Shown one piece after another: positions 43,394-54,008 of a stretch of 64,000 bases of DNA. The stretch is from Terrimonas pollutisoli (GTDB taxonomy: Bacteria; Bacteroidota; Bacteroidia; Chitinophagales; Chitinophagaceae). Every line of letters begins with the position of its first letter. The first letter of the stretch is position 1. A model generated the notes under the pieces. That model ran no database searches. It was not told where the DNA came from and worked only from the letters and a program-made list of their open reading frames with translations. A program made the translations under genes and the position numbers. The stretch is from assembly GCF_029360765.1 (NCBI RefSeq), contig NZ_JARKNA010000011.1:99650-163649 (forward strand), read 5' to 3'.

Positions 43394-43963
43394 TTAACTC
43401 CATATTTTTATAAGTCCATCCTTACTTCCAAATAAAGGATCCTGCAAGGGTATGGGTACAGCAGCTATGTTTTCATCAGCCTTTGGTCTTTCCGCCGGTT
43501 TGCCATAATTCATGTCCCACATTATACCATTGGGGTAGGCGCCGACAACACCTAAATTATCTGACTCAAGATTTTTATGTCCTACACCGGCGGGAATTAC
43601 TATTACGTCACCTGCTTTTATCGTCAGCTTTTTTCCTTTTTCTCCTCCCATATGTACTATCGCCGATCCCCTGTAAATGCCCAATACTTCATGTGTGATG
43701 CTATGATAGTGATGAAAAGAAAAAATGCCGTTTCTCCAGGAATTGCTCCAGTTGTTACTTAAAAATTTTTGCTCCAGCCAGGTTGCACCATCATCACCTC
43801 TTTGACTAAACGCATCCCGGTACAACAGCATTGGATACCTGCTATTAGGTATCTCGCCGTCATCCTTAAAATAAAAAGTCTCCGGAGACCTTAATTTTTC
43901 AGCCATACTATTTTTTGCAGCCATTAGGCCGGTAGCCAAAAATAAAAAATGCCTGCGTTTCAT
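43394..43963 (-). CDS. Cupin-domain protein with N-terminal signal
   Basis: This 189-residue protein starts MKRRHFLFLATGLMAAKNSMA, a secretion signal. The cupin barrel shows FHHYHSITHEVLGIYRG (metal-binding histidines and glutamate) and GDVIVIPAGVGHKNL (second cupin motif). The substrate is unknown. It converges with argS, with only 5 bp between the stop codons. Confidence 0.8.
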   Translation of the reverse strand: MKRRHFLFLATGLMAAKNSMAEKLRSPETFYFKDDGEIPNSRYPMLLYRDAFSQRGDDGATWLEQKFLSNNWSNSWRNGIFSFHHYHSITHEVLGIYRGSAIVHMGGEKGKKLTIKAGDVIVIPAGVGHKNLESDNLGVVGAYPNGIMWDMNYGKPAERPKADENIAAVPIPLQDPLFGSKDGLIKIWS

Positions 43964-44002
43964 TTTTTGTTATAAAGTTACATATCCTTAGCACTGCATA
44001 AA

Positions 44003-44026
44003 AAATGACAGCCGGGGCTGTCATTT
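44003..44026 (-). terminator. Rho-independent terminator of the TPR gene
   Basis: AAATGACAGCC (44003-44013) pairs perfectly with GGCTGTCATTT (44016-44026). On the minus strand the stem runs into a T-tract, fitting an end for the TPR gene transcribed from 45100. Confidence 0.8.
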
Positions 44027-44059
44027 CTCTCTTCTCTTAAATATTGTTAGATTATCTTT

Positions 44060-45100
44060 CTACAATCCACCCGGCATTTGTTTCTTTTGCTTCAATGCCG
44101 CCAGGCTTGGATCCATCTCGATGGCTTTGTCGCACAAATGTTGTCCTTTTTCTTTCTCTCCCTTCTTTTGATAACACATACCGATCATATAAAGAGCGGA
44201 TGCATTCTGCTTATCGTAACCGAGTATCTTATCCCAGTAATCCATGGCGAGTTGAAATTTGCCTTTGTAATAATAAGCCTCTGCAATCATGTTGAGAATA
44301 TTCATATCGCTGGGGCGTTTGTTTAATATTTCCCCGAGTATTTCAACGCCCTTGTCCAATTCACCTGCATTCAGGTAAGCTACGCCAAGGTTTTCCAGGT
44401 AATCATTATCTCTCCTATACCCCTTTTCACCAGCAAGGAGCATGTGTTGCAACGCATTCTTATCTTCATGAATGGCGTAATAAATTAGTGCCAGTTCATA
44501 GATCCAGTTGCTTTTTGTAGTGTCAAGGGCAATGGCCTTTTGAAAATACGGAATACTGTTTTTGTAGTTTTGCATATCAGCATAGCTACGGGCAATCATA
44601 TAAGGCGCTTCAGCATTTAATTCATCTTCCTTCATGGCTGCAGCAAGGTACTTGATCGCTTCGCCATAGTTTTCCTGGTCATATTGTACTTTACCAACAT
44701 AAAAACTTATTTTTTGACTGGGGTCAGCCTGCTTTAATTTGTTTGCATACACAATTACATCATCACTCTGCTTAAGGCTAAAAGAAAGATCCATCAACTG
44801 CTTATAAATAGCCGGTGATGCATCCCCCAGTGTCTCCAGTTTTTTATAGGTGTTTTTTGCATGTGTATACTTGCGAAGATCGTGGTATGCAATCGCCAGT
44901 TCGTTTACTATGCTCTTGTTAGTGCTGTCATATTTGTACGCTTTTTCAAAATTCTTCAGCGATTCCATTCTGCGGCCAATTTGTTTTTCCTGCAATCCTT
45001 TTTGCAAAAAATAATTGGCACTATCCGGGTTGGAGTTTTGAGAAAATGCCAGCGCAGAGCTGCACATACATACGAGGGATGTGAGGGTGTTACGGATCAT
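44060..45100 (-). CDS. Secreted tetratricopeptide-repeat protein
   Basis: This 346-residue protein has a signal peptide (MIRNTLTSLVCMCSSALAFS) and about eight TPR units (for example DSANYFLQKGLQEKQIGRR, AIKYLAAAMKEDELNAEAPY, KGKFQLAMDYWDKILGYDKQ). TPR arrays bind partner proteins; which partner is unknown. It lies alone between the cupin gene and glgB. Confidence 0.85.
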   Translation of the reverse strand: MIRNTLTSLVCMCSSALAFSQNSNPDSANYFLQKGLQEKQIGRRMESLKNFEKAYKYDSTNKSIVNELAIAYHDLRKYTHAKNTYKKLETLGDASPAIYKQLMDLSFSLKQSDDVIVYANKLKQADPSQKISFYVGKVQYDQENYGEAIKYLAAAMKEDELNAEAPYMIARSYADMQNYKNSIPYFQKAIALDTTKSNWIYELALIYYAIHEDKNALQHMLLAGEKGYRRDNDYLENLGVAYLNAGELDKGVEILGEILNKRPSDMNILNMIAEAYYYKGKFQLAMDYWDKILGYDKQNASALYMIGMCYQKKGEKEKGQHLCDKAIEMDPSLAALKQKKQMPGGL

Positions 45101-45215
45101 TGGATTGGGTTTAGCCTTATTTTAAAAGGGTATCGCATGCAAGATAGATTTAAGTATCAATAATCACAAGACCCCTGTCTTATCTTCTTGTTGCCTGCCG
45201 GTAAAAAACCGTTAT

Positions 45216-47267
45216 TTATTTCAGAATTACGCCAGCCAGTGGAGGTAAATTTATTCTAATCTTATAAGTCTTTTGATCCTTATCGATCAGCTCACAGCGA
45301 ATATCAGGATTATAAACGTTGCCGGTACCCCAATATATTTTGTGATCGCTGTTAAATATTTCTTCACTATAAGGCTTTCCACTTACAACAACTTCCCAAT
45401 CGTTTCGCACAACCGGAGTCATATTTAAGATAATTAATACATCCTCTCCCGGTGTTTTACTTATTCTCTTGTAAGACACCACCGACTCCTGCCGGTGGTT
45501 AAGGTCCACCCATTCAAATCCGTACTGATTAAATTGGTTCTGGTATAGAGCAGGCTCCTTTCTGAGTAATTTGTTCAGATCAGCAACACAGTCTTTTAAA
45601 AGCCGGTGTGCATCGTATTGAAATAAAAACCAATCGAGTTCAGACTTATAGTTCCATTCACTTGTCTGTCCAAACTCATCACCCATGAACAACAGCTTTC
45701 CCCCCGGATGCGTCCACATATAAGTATACATCAGGCGGAGGTTCGCAAATTTTTGCCATTCATCACCCGGCATTTTATACAGCATTGGGCTTTTCCCATG
45801 CACCACTTCATCATGACTAAAAGGAAGCATAAAATTTTCATCATAGTAATATGCCATGCTGAATGAAAACTTATCCTGGTTGTGCTGTCTTCCCAGCGGA
45901 TCTATTTTAAAGTAATCGAGTGTATCATGCATCCAGCCCATCATCCATTTCATTCCAAAACCCAGCCCATCCCGCCAGGTTGGCCTTGAAATGCCGGGCC
46001 AGTCCGTCGCTTCCTCTGCTATGGTCTGCACATCAGGAAAATCACGGTAGATAGTTTCGTTCAGATCCTTGATAAAAGCAATAGCTTCCAGGTTTCCATT
46101 ACCACCAAATTCATTAGGCTCCCACTCTCCTTCATCCCTGGAATAATCCAATTTTAAAATAGAGCTTACCGCATCCACCCGAACGCCATCAATATGAAAT
46201 TTGTCAAACCAGAATATGGCGTTACTGATCAGAAACGATTTTACTTCTCCTCGCTTATAATTGAATATATAACTATTCCAATCAGGATGAAACCCTTTGC
46301 GCATATCCGCATATTCATATGTATGTGTGCCGTCAAACATAAACAGGCCATGTGAGTCATAGGGGAAATGCGAAGGCACCCAATCGAGGATCACACCAAT
46401 TCCTTCGGCGTGAAATGCATCAATTAAAGCCATCAACCCCTGGGGATTGCCGAACCGTGATGTCGCTGCATAATATCCTGTAATCTGGTATCCCCAACTT
46501 CCATCAAAAGGGTGTTCCATCACAGGCATTAACTCCACGTGGGTAAAGCCCATTTCTTTTACATACGGAACAAGATTTTCTTTTATCTGCTCGTAGGTGT
46601 TATAACTTTCCTCATCATTTCTATCCGGACGTTGCCAACTTGTGAGGTGAACCTCATAAACACTCCAGGGTGCATCCAATGCGTTATGCTCTTTTCTTTT
46701 TTTCATCCATTCACCATCCTTCCATTCGTAATACATATCCCAGGTGATAGATGCAGTATGGGGCCTTTTTTCCCAGAAGTTAGCAAAGGGATCGCCTTTT
46801 ACAGTTTTTCTTCCTTCGAATCCTACTATGTTATATTTATAAACCTCACCCAATTTGAACCCGGGTATAAAACCTTCCCAGATACCACTGTTGTCCCAGC
46901 GGGGTTGCAGTTCATATTCATGGTCCTTCCAGTGATTAAAGTTGCCAACGACAGAGACCGTTGTTGCATTTGGCGCCCATACACAGAAATACATTCCCCA
47001 CACATTGTTTACCTGCAACGAGTGTGATCCAAATTTTTCATATAACCGATAATGCGTACCCTGCTGAAAATTCGTGACATCCTCATCGCTAAGCAGTGAG
47101 TAATTCCACACGGGTTTTGACGTGTCGATAAAATGCGTGTCTTCGTATTTTTTACCGGAACTATACTGCTCACTAAAAACATTCCCGGAGGATGAAGATA
47201 ATTTTTGGTCAGCACCGCCGTTATTGGATTGTCTGTCTTCTCCAATATCTTGTTCTTTCCCGTTCAT
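45216..47267 (-). CDS. glgB: 1,4-alpha-glucan branching enzyme
   Basis: GlgB introduces alpha-1,6 branches into glycogen. The 683-residue protein has an unusual polar N-terminal extension (about 1-60, rich in S, G, N and Q), then CBM48 (CVWAPNATTVSVVGNFNHW) and the GH13 barrel. Catalytic residues lie in FHIDGVRVDAVSS (nucleophile Asp), TIAEEATDWPG (acid/base Glu) and LPFSHDEVVHG (stabilising Asp). The C-terminal beta domain ends LPPLAGVILK. It opens the glycogen gene region but is separated from glgA and glgC by the two receptor cassettes. Confidence 0.93.
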   Translation of the reverse strand: MNGKEQDIGEDRQSNNGGADQKLSSSSGNVFSEQYSSGKKYEDTHFIDTSKPVWNYSLLSDEDVTNFQQGTHYRLYEKFGSHSLQVNNVWGMYFCVWAPNATTVSVVGNFNHWKDHEYELQPRWDNSGIWEGFIPGFKLGEVYKYNIVGFEGRKTVKGDPFANFWEKRPHTASITWDMYYEWKDGEWMKKRKEHNALDAPWSVYEVHLTSWQRPDRNDEESYNTYEQIKENLVPYVKEMGFTHVELMPVMEHPFDGSWGYQITGYYAATSRFGNPQGLMALIDAFHAEGIGVILDWVPSHFPYDSHGLFMFDGTHTYEYADMRKGFHPDWNSYIFNYKRGEVKSFLISNAIFWFDKFHIDGVRVDAVSSILKLDYSRDEGEWEPNEFGGNGNLEAIAFIKDLNETIYRDFPDVQTIAEEATDWPGISRPTWRDGLGFGMKWMMGWMHDTLDYFKIDPLGRQHNQDKFSFSMAYYYDENFMLPFSHDEVVHGKSPMLYKMPGDEWQKFANLRLMYTYMWTHPGGKLLFMGDEFGQTSEWNYKSELDWFLFQYDAHRLLKDCVADLNKLLRKEPALYQNQFNQYGFEWVDLNHRQESVVSYKRISKTPGEDVLIILNMTPVVRNDWEVVVSGKPYSEEIFNSDHKIYWGTGNVYNPDIRCELIDKDQKTYKIRINLPPLAGVILK

Positions 47268-47451
47268 ATTTGTGGAATTTTAAAGTTTGTGAGTCATATA
47301 CAACTTACACATTTTTATTGAAATATTAACAGGCCGATAAAGATGTCATTAATAATTATCAACCGTAAATCAGCATTTTTGTGCTGTTTATGTAAATGTA
47401 GCTTGTGACAGTGTGATAAACTATATTTTGCATTTTATACCAGAACCAACT

Positions 47452-50235
47452 ATGCGAAAATTCACAACTCTAGTTCTTGCTCTGACAGGATTTATTCAAT
47501 TTGCAATTGCCCAATCAAGCGGCGTAAAAGGCTCAGTAGCCGACGAGGTAGATCACAAGTATCTTCAAAACACAGTAATTTCCCTGATGAGGGCCAAAGA
47601 TTCGGTCCTTGTAAAATTTGCCCGTGCCGACAAGGCTGGAAATTTTAGCCTGCCCAACCTGAAGGCTGGAGAATATCTCGTTATGATCACCCACCCTTAT
47701 CTCGGCGATTATTTTGACAAAATCCAGGTTAAGGAAGCCGAGGTTGCTGATCTCGGTAAAATTAAAATGATTCCCAAGAGCAAATTATTGGCAGAAGTCA
47801 TTATTAAGAGCGGCTCACCCATCCGGATTAAAGGTGACACCACCGTTTATACGGCCGATAGTTTTAAAGTTCGGGAGGGGGCCAACGTGGAGGAATTACT
47901 AAGAAGATTGCCCGGCATACAGGTTGATAAAGATGGCAAAATAACCGCCATGGGTGAGAAGGTGACCAAGGTATTGGTTGATGGAGAAGAATTTTTCGGA
48001 ACCGACCCGGGCATCGCCACTAAAAACCTGCGGGCGGATGTAGTAAAAGAAGTAGAAGTGTTCGATAAAAAAAGTGAACAGGCGGAATTCACCGGGATAG
48101 ATGATGGTGTAAAAGACAAAACAATCAATCTGAAGCTGAAGGAAGATAAGAAGAAAGGCTATTTTGGAAAGATTGAAGCAGGTGGCGGGCTGAAGGACAA
48201 ATACGATAATGCCGCCATGCTGAACGCCTTTAAAGGCAAGCGAAAGATAGCAGGATACGGCATCCTTAGCAATACGGGACAAACTAATCTCGATTGGCAG
48301 GATGCGAATAATTATGGCGGCGGAATGGAAGGAGTTGAAACCGGTATAAGTGATGATGGTGGTATGTACATGATGTGGAACGGGGACAATGACGATAACT
48401 ACCGGGGCGGACGAAATGGTATACCCCGGAACTGGAACGGCGGCCTGCATTACAGCGATAAATTCAACAACAACAAGCAAAGTCTGAATGGAGGCTATAA
48501 ATTCTCCAAAGTAAATTCGCCGGGTGTAACCAGTACGTTTTCTAAAACCTTCCTGCCTGATACCAGTTGGTCAACAAACAGTATAAGTAATAATTATTCG
48601 TCCACCAATAAGCATGCATTGAATTTCACGATGGAGACTACAATCGACTCCAACAATACGCTGAAATGGACAACGAGGGCCAATGAAAGGAAATCCCTGA
48701 CAAGAAGTAATTATTATACTGAGTCCTTTACAGACAAAGGAGACTCAATCAATAACAGTAACCGTAACTCAAATAATGATGCAGTCAACGATGCAGTAAC
48801 TACTACCCTGCTATGGAAACATAAATTCAAAAAACTTTCCCGCACTTTATCGATAAACACAGATTTAAATTGGAACCGTTCTAAAAATGATGGCCTTCTC
48901 TACTCGCTGAACAATTACTATAAAGATGGGATAATCGATCGGCGTGATACGCTTGACCAACAAAACATTCGTAATAACGAAGGGAAAAGTGTGAGCACAA
49001 AGATCGCCTACACGGAGCCCCTGCTAAAAGATATGTACCTCGAAGTGAGCTATTCCTTCAGCTACAACGCAAATAGTAACGAACGAATTACCAATGAAGA
49101 TGATGGCTCTGGCAAATACAATAACCGCATAGACTCATTAAGCAATTCCTTTGAGTTTAATCGTCTTGTCAATACACCGGGCTTAAACTTCAGGGTGAAT
49201 AAAAAGAAATACACCTATTCCTTCGGAAGTGCAGTGGCATTTAGTCATTTCGTCCAGAAAAACATCACTGACGATATCACCAGAAATTATGATTACACCA
49301 ACTTCTTTCCCCGTGCTTCCTTAACATATAAGATAAAACCAAGTCAAAACCTTCGGTTTAACTATAATGGTTCTACGCAGGCTCCAACCCTCGAACAATT
49401 GCAGCCGATAACTGTGAATACAGATCCTTTAAACATTTATCTGGGAAATCCGGCTCTTGACCAATCCTTCCGTCATTCATTCAACTTGAACTATAGCTCA
49501 TGGAATGCACTGAAAGAGAAAAATCTCTGGGGTGGATTGTCGTTTAATATGACGCAAAATGCGTTTACCCAATTCAGCACTATTGACGACGCCGGCCGAA
49601 GAACTTATCAGACAGTAAACGTAGACGGCATCTACAATTTGAATTTGTATAGCGATTATGGATTCAAAATACCCGACACAAAATGGAGGATCGGTTTTGG
49701 TCCTAATGCAAATATTAACCACAACATCGACTTTGTACGAGATCCAAAAACCAACAGAACGGTAAAAAACAAAACAGACGTAACCAGCTATGGTATCCGT
49801 TTAAATATCGGTCAATATGTAGCCGACAAATACAACTTCCATATTGGTCCCCATTTCACCTATAATAAAAGCAAGGCTTCAGTGAATTCATCCGCTAATG
49901 CTGAGTATTGGCAATTGAATGGCTGGGCTGAAGGCCGCGTTACCCTGCCTGGCAAAGTAGAAATTGGTTCAGATGTCAACTTCCAGATGAGGCAAAAAGA
50001 TCCCCGGTTCCCCGATGATAACAGCTTTACAACCTGGAATGCGAATGTGATTAAACGCATCCTGAAAAATGAAATGGAATTCAAATTTGGCGTGTATGAT
50101 ATCCTGAATCAAAACAGGGGTTACAACCGTAGTTTTAGCGGTTACAGTTTTACTGAATCTTATTACAATACATTGAAACGTTTTTGGCTGCTGACTGTTA
50201 CCTGGAATATTTCAAAAAATGGTAAACCACAATAA
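47452..50235 (+). CDS. Outer-membrane beta-barrel protein, TonB-receptor-like (cassette 1)
   Basis: This is about 927 residues from ATG 47452 (MRKFTTLVLALTGFIQFAIA, a signal peptide; the frame is open from a GTG at 47413). A carboxypeptidase-regulatory-like domain (GVKGSVADEVDHKYLQNTVI) precedes a plug with VEELLRRLPGIQVDKDGKIT and VLVDGEEFFGTDP, then a long beta-barrel ending in LLTVTWNISK. It shares these plug motifs with the receptor at 51219. The next gene, 28 bp downstream, encodes a GLPGLI protein. The substrate is unknown. Confidence 0.87.
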   Translation: MRKFTTLVLALTGFIQFAIAQSSGVKGSVADEVDHKYLQNTVISLMRAKDSVLVKFARADKAGNFSLPNLKAGEYLVMITHPYLGDYFDKIQVKEAEVADLGKIKMIPKSKLLAEVIIKSGSPIRIKGDTTVYTADSFKVREGANVEELLRRLPGIQVDKDGKITAMGEKVTKVLVDGEEFFGTDPGIATKNLRADVVKEVEVFDKKSEQAEFTGIDDGVKDKTINLKLKEDKKKGYFGKIEAGGGLKDKYDNAAMLNAFKGKRKIAGYGILSNTGQTNLDWQDANNYGGGMEGVETGISDDGGMYMMWNGDNDDNYRGGRNGIPRNWNGGLHYSDKFNNNKQSLNGGYKFSKVNSPGVTSTFSKTFLPDTSWSTNSISNNYSSTNKHALNFTMETTIDSNNTLKWTTRANERKSLTRSNYYTESFTDKGDSINNSNRNSNNDAVNDAVTTTLLWKHKFKKLSRTLSINTDLNWNRSKNDGLLYSLNNYYKDGIIDRRDTLDQQNIRNNEGKSVSTKIAYTEPLLKDMYLEVSYSFSYNANSNERITNEDDGSGKYNNRIDSLSNSFEFNRLVNTPGLNFRVNKKKYTYSFGSAVAFSHFVQKNITDDITRNYDYTNFFPRASLTYKIKPSQNLRFNYNGSTQAPTLEQLQPITVNTDPLNIYLGNPALDQSFRHSFNLNYSSWNALKEKNLWGGLSFNMTQNAFTQFSTIDDAGRRTYQTVNVDGIYNLNLYSDYGFKIPDTKWRIGFGPNANINHNIDFVRDPKTNRTVKNKTDVTSYGIRLNIGQYVADKYNFHIGPHFTYNKSKASVNSSANAEYWQLNGWAEGRVTLPGKVEIGSDVNFQMRQKDPRFPDDNSFTTWNANVIKRILKNEMEFKFGVYDILNQNRGYNRSFSGYSFTESYYNTLKRFWLLTVTWNISKNGKPQ

Positions 50236-50263
50236 TTCTGATTTTAATTTTTAACTCAGGGAT

Positions 50264-51001
50264 ATGAAAAAAATATTTTTAACAATACTGATTGGGCTGG
50301 CAGGCATCGCAAATGCCCAGCAGTTTATTGAATCAGGTGCAATCGAGTTTGAAGTACGTACCAATAACCACCGTGCATTGGGAGACGAAGGATTCTGGGT
50401 GCAAATGTGGAAGGACAAGATTCCCCAGTTTTCTACCACCTATTTTACCTATATTTTTAATGACAATAAATCCATTTATAAGTTTGACCGATATGATGAA
50501 AAAACCAAACTTCCCCGTGGGTTTGGAGTAAATAATCCCGAAGATGACGTATGGTACAATGACTATCAAACAGGAGCTTTTGCCAATTATAGATACATTC
50601 TCGGTGACAATTATTTACTCGCCGGTGAATTAATGAAAATTGATTGGAAGCTTACACCCAATGAAACCCGGGAGATTGCTGGCTTTAACTGCCGTAAGGC
50701 AACAGGTATCATTTTCGATAGCGTTTATGTTTTTGCTTTCTATACGGATGAGATAACCATCAGCGGTGGCCCGATGGGAATAAGCGGATTGCCAGGAATG
50801 ATATTAGGTATTACAATTCCCCGCATGTTTACCAGTTACATTGCAACCAAATTGCAGGTTGCCGGTGTTGATGTAAGACAAATCATAGCCCCTCTAAAAG
50901 GAAAGAAAAAAGAATTTGTTGCCATTCGTAAAGATGTTGAAAAAGTAACAAAGGACTGGGGTAAGTGGGGACAACAAGCTTTGTGGAATATGTCGTTATG
51001 A
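50264..51001 (+). CDS. GLPGLI family protein (cassette 1)
   Basis: This 245-residue secreted protein (signal MKKIFLTILIGLAGIANA) has the family's name-giving region as SGLPGMILG and the preceding FAFYTDEITISGGP. The family is restricted to Bacteroidota; its members are often encoded beside TonB-linked barrels and have no known activity. It lies 28 bp after the barrel gene, so it is probably in one operon with it. Confidence 0.9.
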   Translation: MKKIFLTILIGLAGIANAQQFIESGAIEFEVRTNNHRALGDEGFWVQMWKDKIPQFSTTYFTYIFNDNKSIYKFDRYDEKTKLPRGFGVNNPEDDVWYNDYQTGAFANYRYILGDNYLLAGELMKIDWKLTPNETREIAGFNCRKATGIIFDSVYVFAFYTDEITISGGPMGISGLPGMILGITIPRMFTSYIATKLQVAGVDVRQIIAPLKGKKKEFVAIRKDVEKVTKDWGKWGQQALWNMSL

Positions 51002-51218
51002 TATTTCATGTAAAGATCATCGGGTATACGGAAGGAATATAGCAAATCTCTTTACAGAGTTTTTATTACGTCTTATTTTCTTTATTATTCTTTTAGTGGA
51101 GTGTTGACAGCACAATAACTACGCTGGTGAACAAGAAGCAGCATTCTTGTTACGGTTATTGAAGCGATATAGGCAGGTTCTGATTTAGCACATTATTTAC
51201 ACCAACAGACAAATAGTA

Positions 51219-53984
51219 ATGCGAAAACTTCTTTTTGTTCTCCTGCTGTGCTTTATCCTGCCGGAAGCATTCAGCCAGACTTCTTCCATTGAAGGTTCTA
51301 TCCGGGACACTTTGGATAAGAAAAATCTCCCCCACGCCGTCATTGCTCTTTTGAGCAATAGGGATTCTGTATTGGTAAAATTCACCAGAACCGATACAAA
51401 CGGCAGTTTCAGTATGAGTAACCTGGAGCCGGGTGAATATGTAATGCTGGTCAGCTTTCCAAAGTTTGCGGATTATTCAGATAAGATCACTGTACCTGAC
51501 AAACAACTATTGAACCTTGGCGTGATTCCGCTTACACCTGCCAGTCTCCTGTTAAAAGAAGTAGTGATTCGAGCCAATGCAGCTATGCGCATCAAAGGGG
51601 ATACTACTGAATTTACCGCGGATAGTTTTCACGTAAAAGAAGGAGCGACGGTAGAAGAATTGTTGAAACAAATACCTGGAATGCAGGTAAACAGTAAGGG
51701 TGAAATAACTGCACAGGGCAAAAGAGTAGACAAAGTATTGGTAGACGGCGAAGAATTCTTTGGTGACGATCCTACCATTGCCACGCAGAATATTGGAGCC
51801 AAAGCAGTGGACAAGGTACAGGTGTATGATACTAAATCGGAACAGGACCAGTTAAAAGGTATTGGGGCATCAGGTAGCGGTAATAAAACGATCAATATAA
51901 AATTAAAGGAAAGCTCTAAAAAAGGCTATTTCGGAAAAGTTGAAGGCAGCAGTGATTTCAATAAGCTGTACAATGGCAAGTTGATGTATAATAAATTCCA
52001 GGGTAACAAAAAGATATCATTCTACGCCACAAAAAGTAATACCAATACAGGCAGCCTTGGCTGGGAAGAAAGGAATAAACTGGGCATTGAAGATGACTAC
52101 GAATATGATGAGATCAGTGGTTATTATTACAGTTATGGAGATAATGATAATGATTTCAGGGACTGGAGCCTGCGGGGTTTACCCAATGCCTATACAGTTG
52201 GTGCTTTGTTTGGCAATAAATGGCAAGAGGATAAAAATAAATTAAATCTCTCCTACCTGTATAACCGGCTTGAAACAACCAATACAACAACGAATCTTTC
52301 ACAAACTTTGTTAGAGGATACCACTTTTTTCAATAATTCCATTTCAAAAAGTAAAGGGCTTTCACAACAACATGCGGTACGGGGAAAATACGAATGGCAG
52401 ATAGATTCTTTGGCTTCGATTAAGTATACCGTTGCAGGTATTTATAAAAAGAAAAATTCCTTTACGAATAGTTACGGCGAGGCTTTGAACGAAGCATCGG
52501 AGTTTGTCAATACAAACACACGGACCAATGAGCTCAACAGTGAAAAAAGACAATTAGACAACGCTCTTACATACAAACAACTATTTAAAAAGAAGAACCG
52601 CCAGTTAATAGCTACCGTACGGTTAGGGATTGTCGAGGACGACCAGGATGGCATACTATCCTCAACAAGTCATTTTTATAGTACGGGCAATCCCGACTCG
52701 GTTGATATTATAGATCAGCAGAAGATCAACACCGGCAATTCAAGCACCATTGGCACCAAGATTACTTATAACGAACCGTTGAATGATAAATGGAATATCG
52801 TTTCAGAATATAGCTTGAACAGTAACCAGTCTGTTTCTCACCGGAATAGTTTCGACAAGGATGGCAATGGCAAGTATACCGAACTAAATCCTGTATTCAG
52901 CAATAATTTTAACCTTGATGCCTTGTCCAATAGTGGAACAATAACCGCAAGATATTTAGGTAAAAAATTACGGTTTGGTTTTGGAACAGGTCTCTCAGCA
53001 ATCAGGTTAAACCTTAAAGATCTGGACCTGGATAAAACGACAACATATAAATTTACCGGGTTCACACCGCAGGCACAGATCGGGTATAAATTTAAAGCAC
53101 AGACCGGCTTTTCATTATCTTATCGCGGCAATACCGTTCAGCCTACGATCACCCAGCTACAACCCCTTCGCAATAACGATGATCCATTGAGTATTTACGT
53201 TGGCAATCCAGATCTTAAGGTGGGTTTTAACCATAATGTTAATCTTAGTTTGCATGATTATAAAGTTCTCAGCGGGAGATATTTTTACCTGAGCGGAGGT
53301 ATGAATTTTTCTGAAAATGCGATTACCAATTTCAGCAGTACGGATTCTTTTGGAAAGACAACCTATATCCCGGTCAACGTGAACGGAAATAATAACTGGT
53401 ATTCTTATGGCTGGTGGACCTCAGGAGAAGGTGACAAAAAACTTAACCATGGTTTATCGCCTGAGGCCAATGGTGGACGATCAAAGAATTATATTAACGG
53501 AAAAGAAAACATCAATACCTATGCAAATCTTTCCATGCATTATTTTATGCGGTATTCCGTTAAGGAAAAATATAATTTCAATATAGGTCCAAAGGTTACA
53601 CGGACTATTTCAAAATCATCACTTCGGCCTTCGGCGGATAATAATTACTGGACCTACGGTGGCAGGGCCGAAGGATATGTAAAGCTTCCCTGGAACTTTG
53701 AACTGGAATCGAATGTAGAAATGGAGCTGCGACAAAAAACAGCTGCATTCGCTAATAATGTAAATACTACGGTCTGGAATGCCGAGCTGAGCCGCAAATT
53801 CATGAAAGATAAATCGCTGAAGATGGGCCTCGTCGCTCATGATATCCTGAATCAGAATATTGGCTTCAATCGTACCATCAACAGCAACTTTATCAGCGAG
53901 CAACGCTATGACAGGCTAAGCCGTTATTTCCTGCTGACAGTTTCCTGGAATTTCAATAAAATGCCAGGACAAGAAAAAAAATAA
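51219..53984 (+). CDS. Outer-membrane beta-barrel protein, TonB-receptor-like (cassette 2)
   Basis: This 921-residue protein has a signal peptide MRKLLFVLLLCFILPEAFS. The N-terminal domain and plug follow the cassette 1 protein closely (VKEGATVEELLKQIPGMQV, VLVDGEEFFGDDPTIATQN). The barrel is more diverged and ends LLTVSWNFNK. The most likely history is tandem duplication of a receptor-GLPGLI cassette followed by divergence of the loops, which may reflect different ligands. A 217-bp gap without genes precedes it. Confidence 0.87.
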   Translation: MRKLLFVLLLCFILPEAFSQTSSIEGSIRDTLDKKNLPHAVIALLSNRDSVLVKFTRTDTNGSFSMSNLEPGEYVMLVSFPKFADYSDKITVPDKQLLNLGVIPLTPASLLLKEVVIRANAAMRIKGDTTEFTADSFHVKEGATVEELLKQIPGMQVNSKGEITAQGKRVDKVLVDGEEFFGDDPTIATQNIGAKAVDKVQVYDTKSEQDQLKGIGASGSGNKTINIKLKESSKKGYFGKVEGSSDFNKLYNGKLMYNKFQGNKKISFYATKSNTNTGSLGWEERNKLGIEDDYEYDEISGYYYSYGDNDNDFRDWSLRGLPNAYTVGALFGNKWQEDKNKLNLSYLYNRLETTNTTTNLSQTLLEDTTFFNNSISKSKGLSQQHAVRGKYEWQIDSLASIKYTVAGIYKKKNSFTNSYGEALNEASEFVNTNTRTNELNSEKRQLDNALTYKQLFKKKNRQLIATVRLGIVEDDQDGILSSTSHFYSTGNPDSVDIIDQQKINTGNSSTIGTKITYNEPLNDKWNIVSEYSLNSNQSVSHRNSFDKDGNGKYTELNPVFSNNFNLDALSNSGTITARYLGKKLRFGFGTGLSAIRLNLKDLDLDKTTTYKFTGFTPQAQIGYKFKAQTGFSLSYRGNTVQPTITQLQPLRNNDDPLSIYVGNPDLKVGFNHNVNLSLHDYKVLSGRYFYLSGGMNFSENAITNFSSTDSFGKTTYIPVNVNGNNNWYSYGWWTSGEGDKKLNHGLSPEANGGRSKNYINGKENINTYANLSMHYFMRYSVKEKYNFNIGPKVTRTISKSSLRPSADNNYWTYGGRAEGYVKLPWNFELESNVEMELRQKTAAFANNVNTTVWNAELSRKFMKDKSLKMGLVAHDILNQNIGFNRTINSNFISEQRYDRLSRYFLLTVSWNFNKMPGQEKK

Positions 53985-54008
53985 TATTAATTCATTTAAT
54001 CGACCATC

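Noticed and set aside
46539..47027. Plus-strand frame of 162 residues opposite glgB
   Set aside because: It is antisense to conserved CBM48 and catalytic segments of glgB, without start context or motif.
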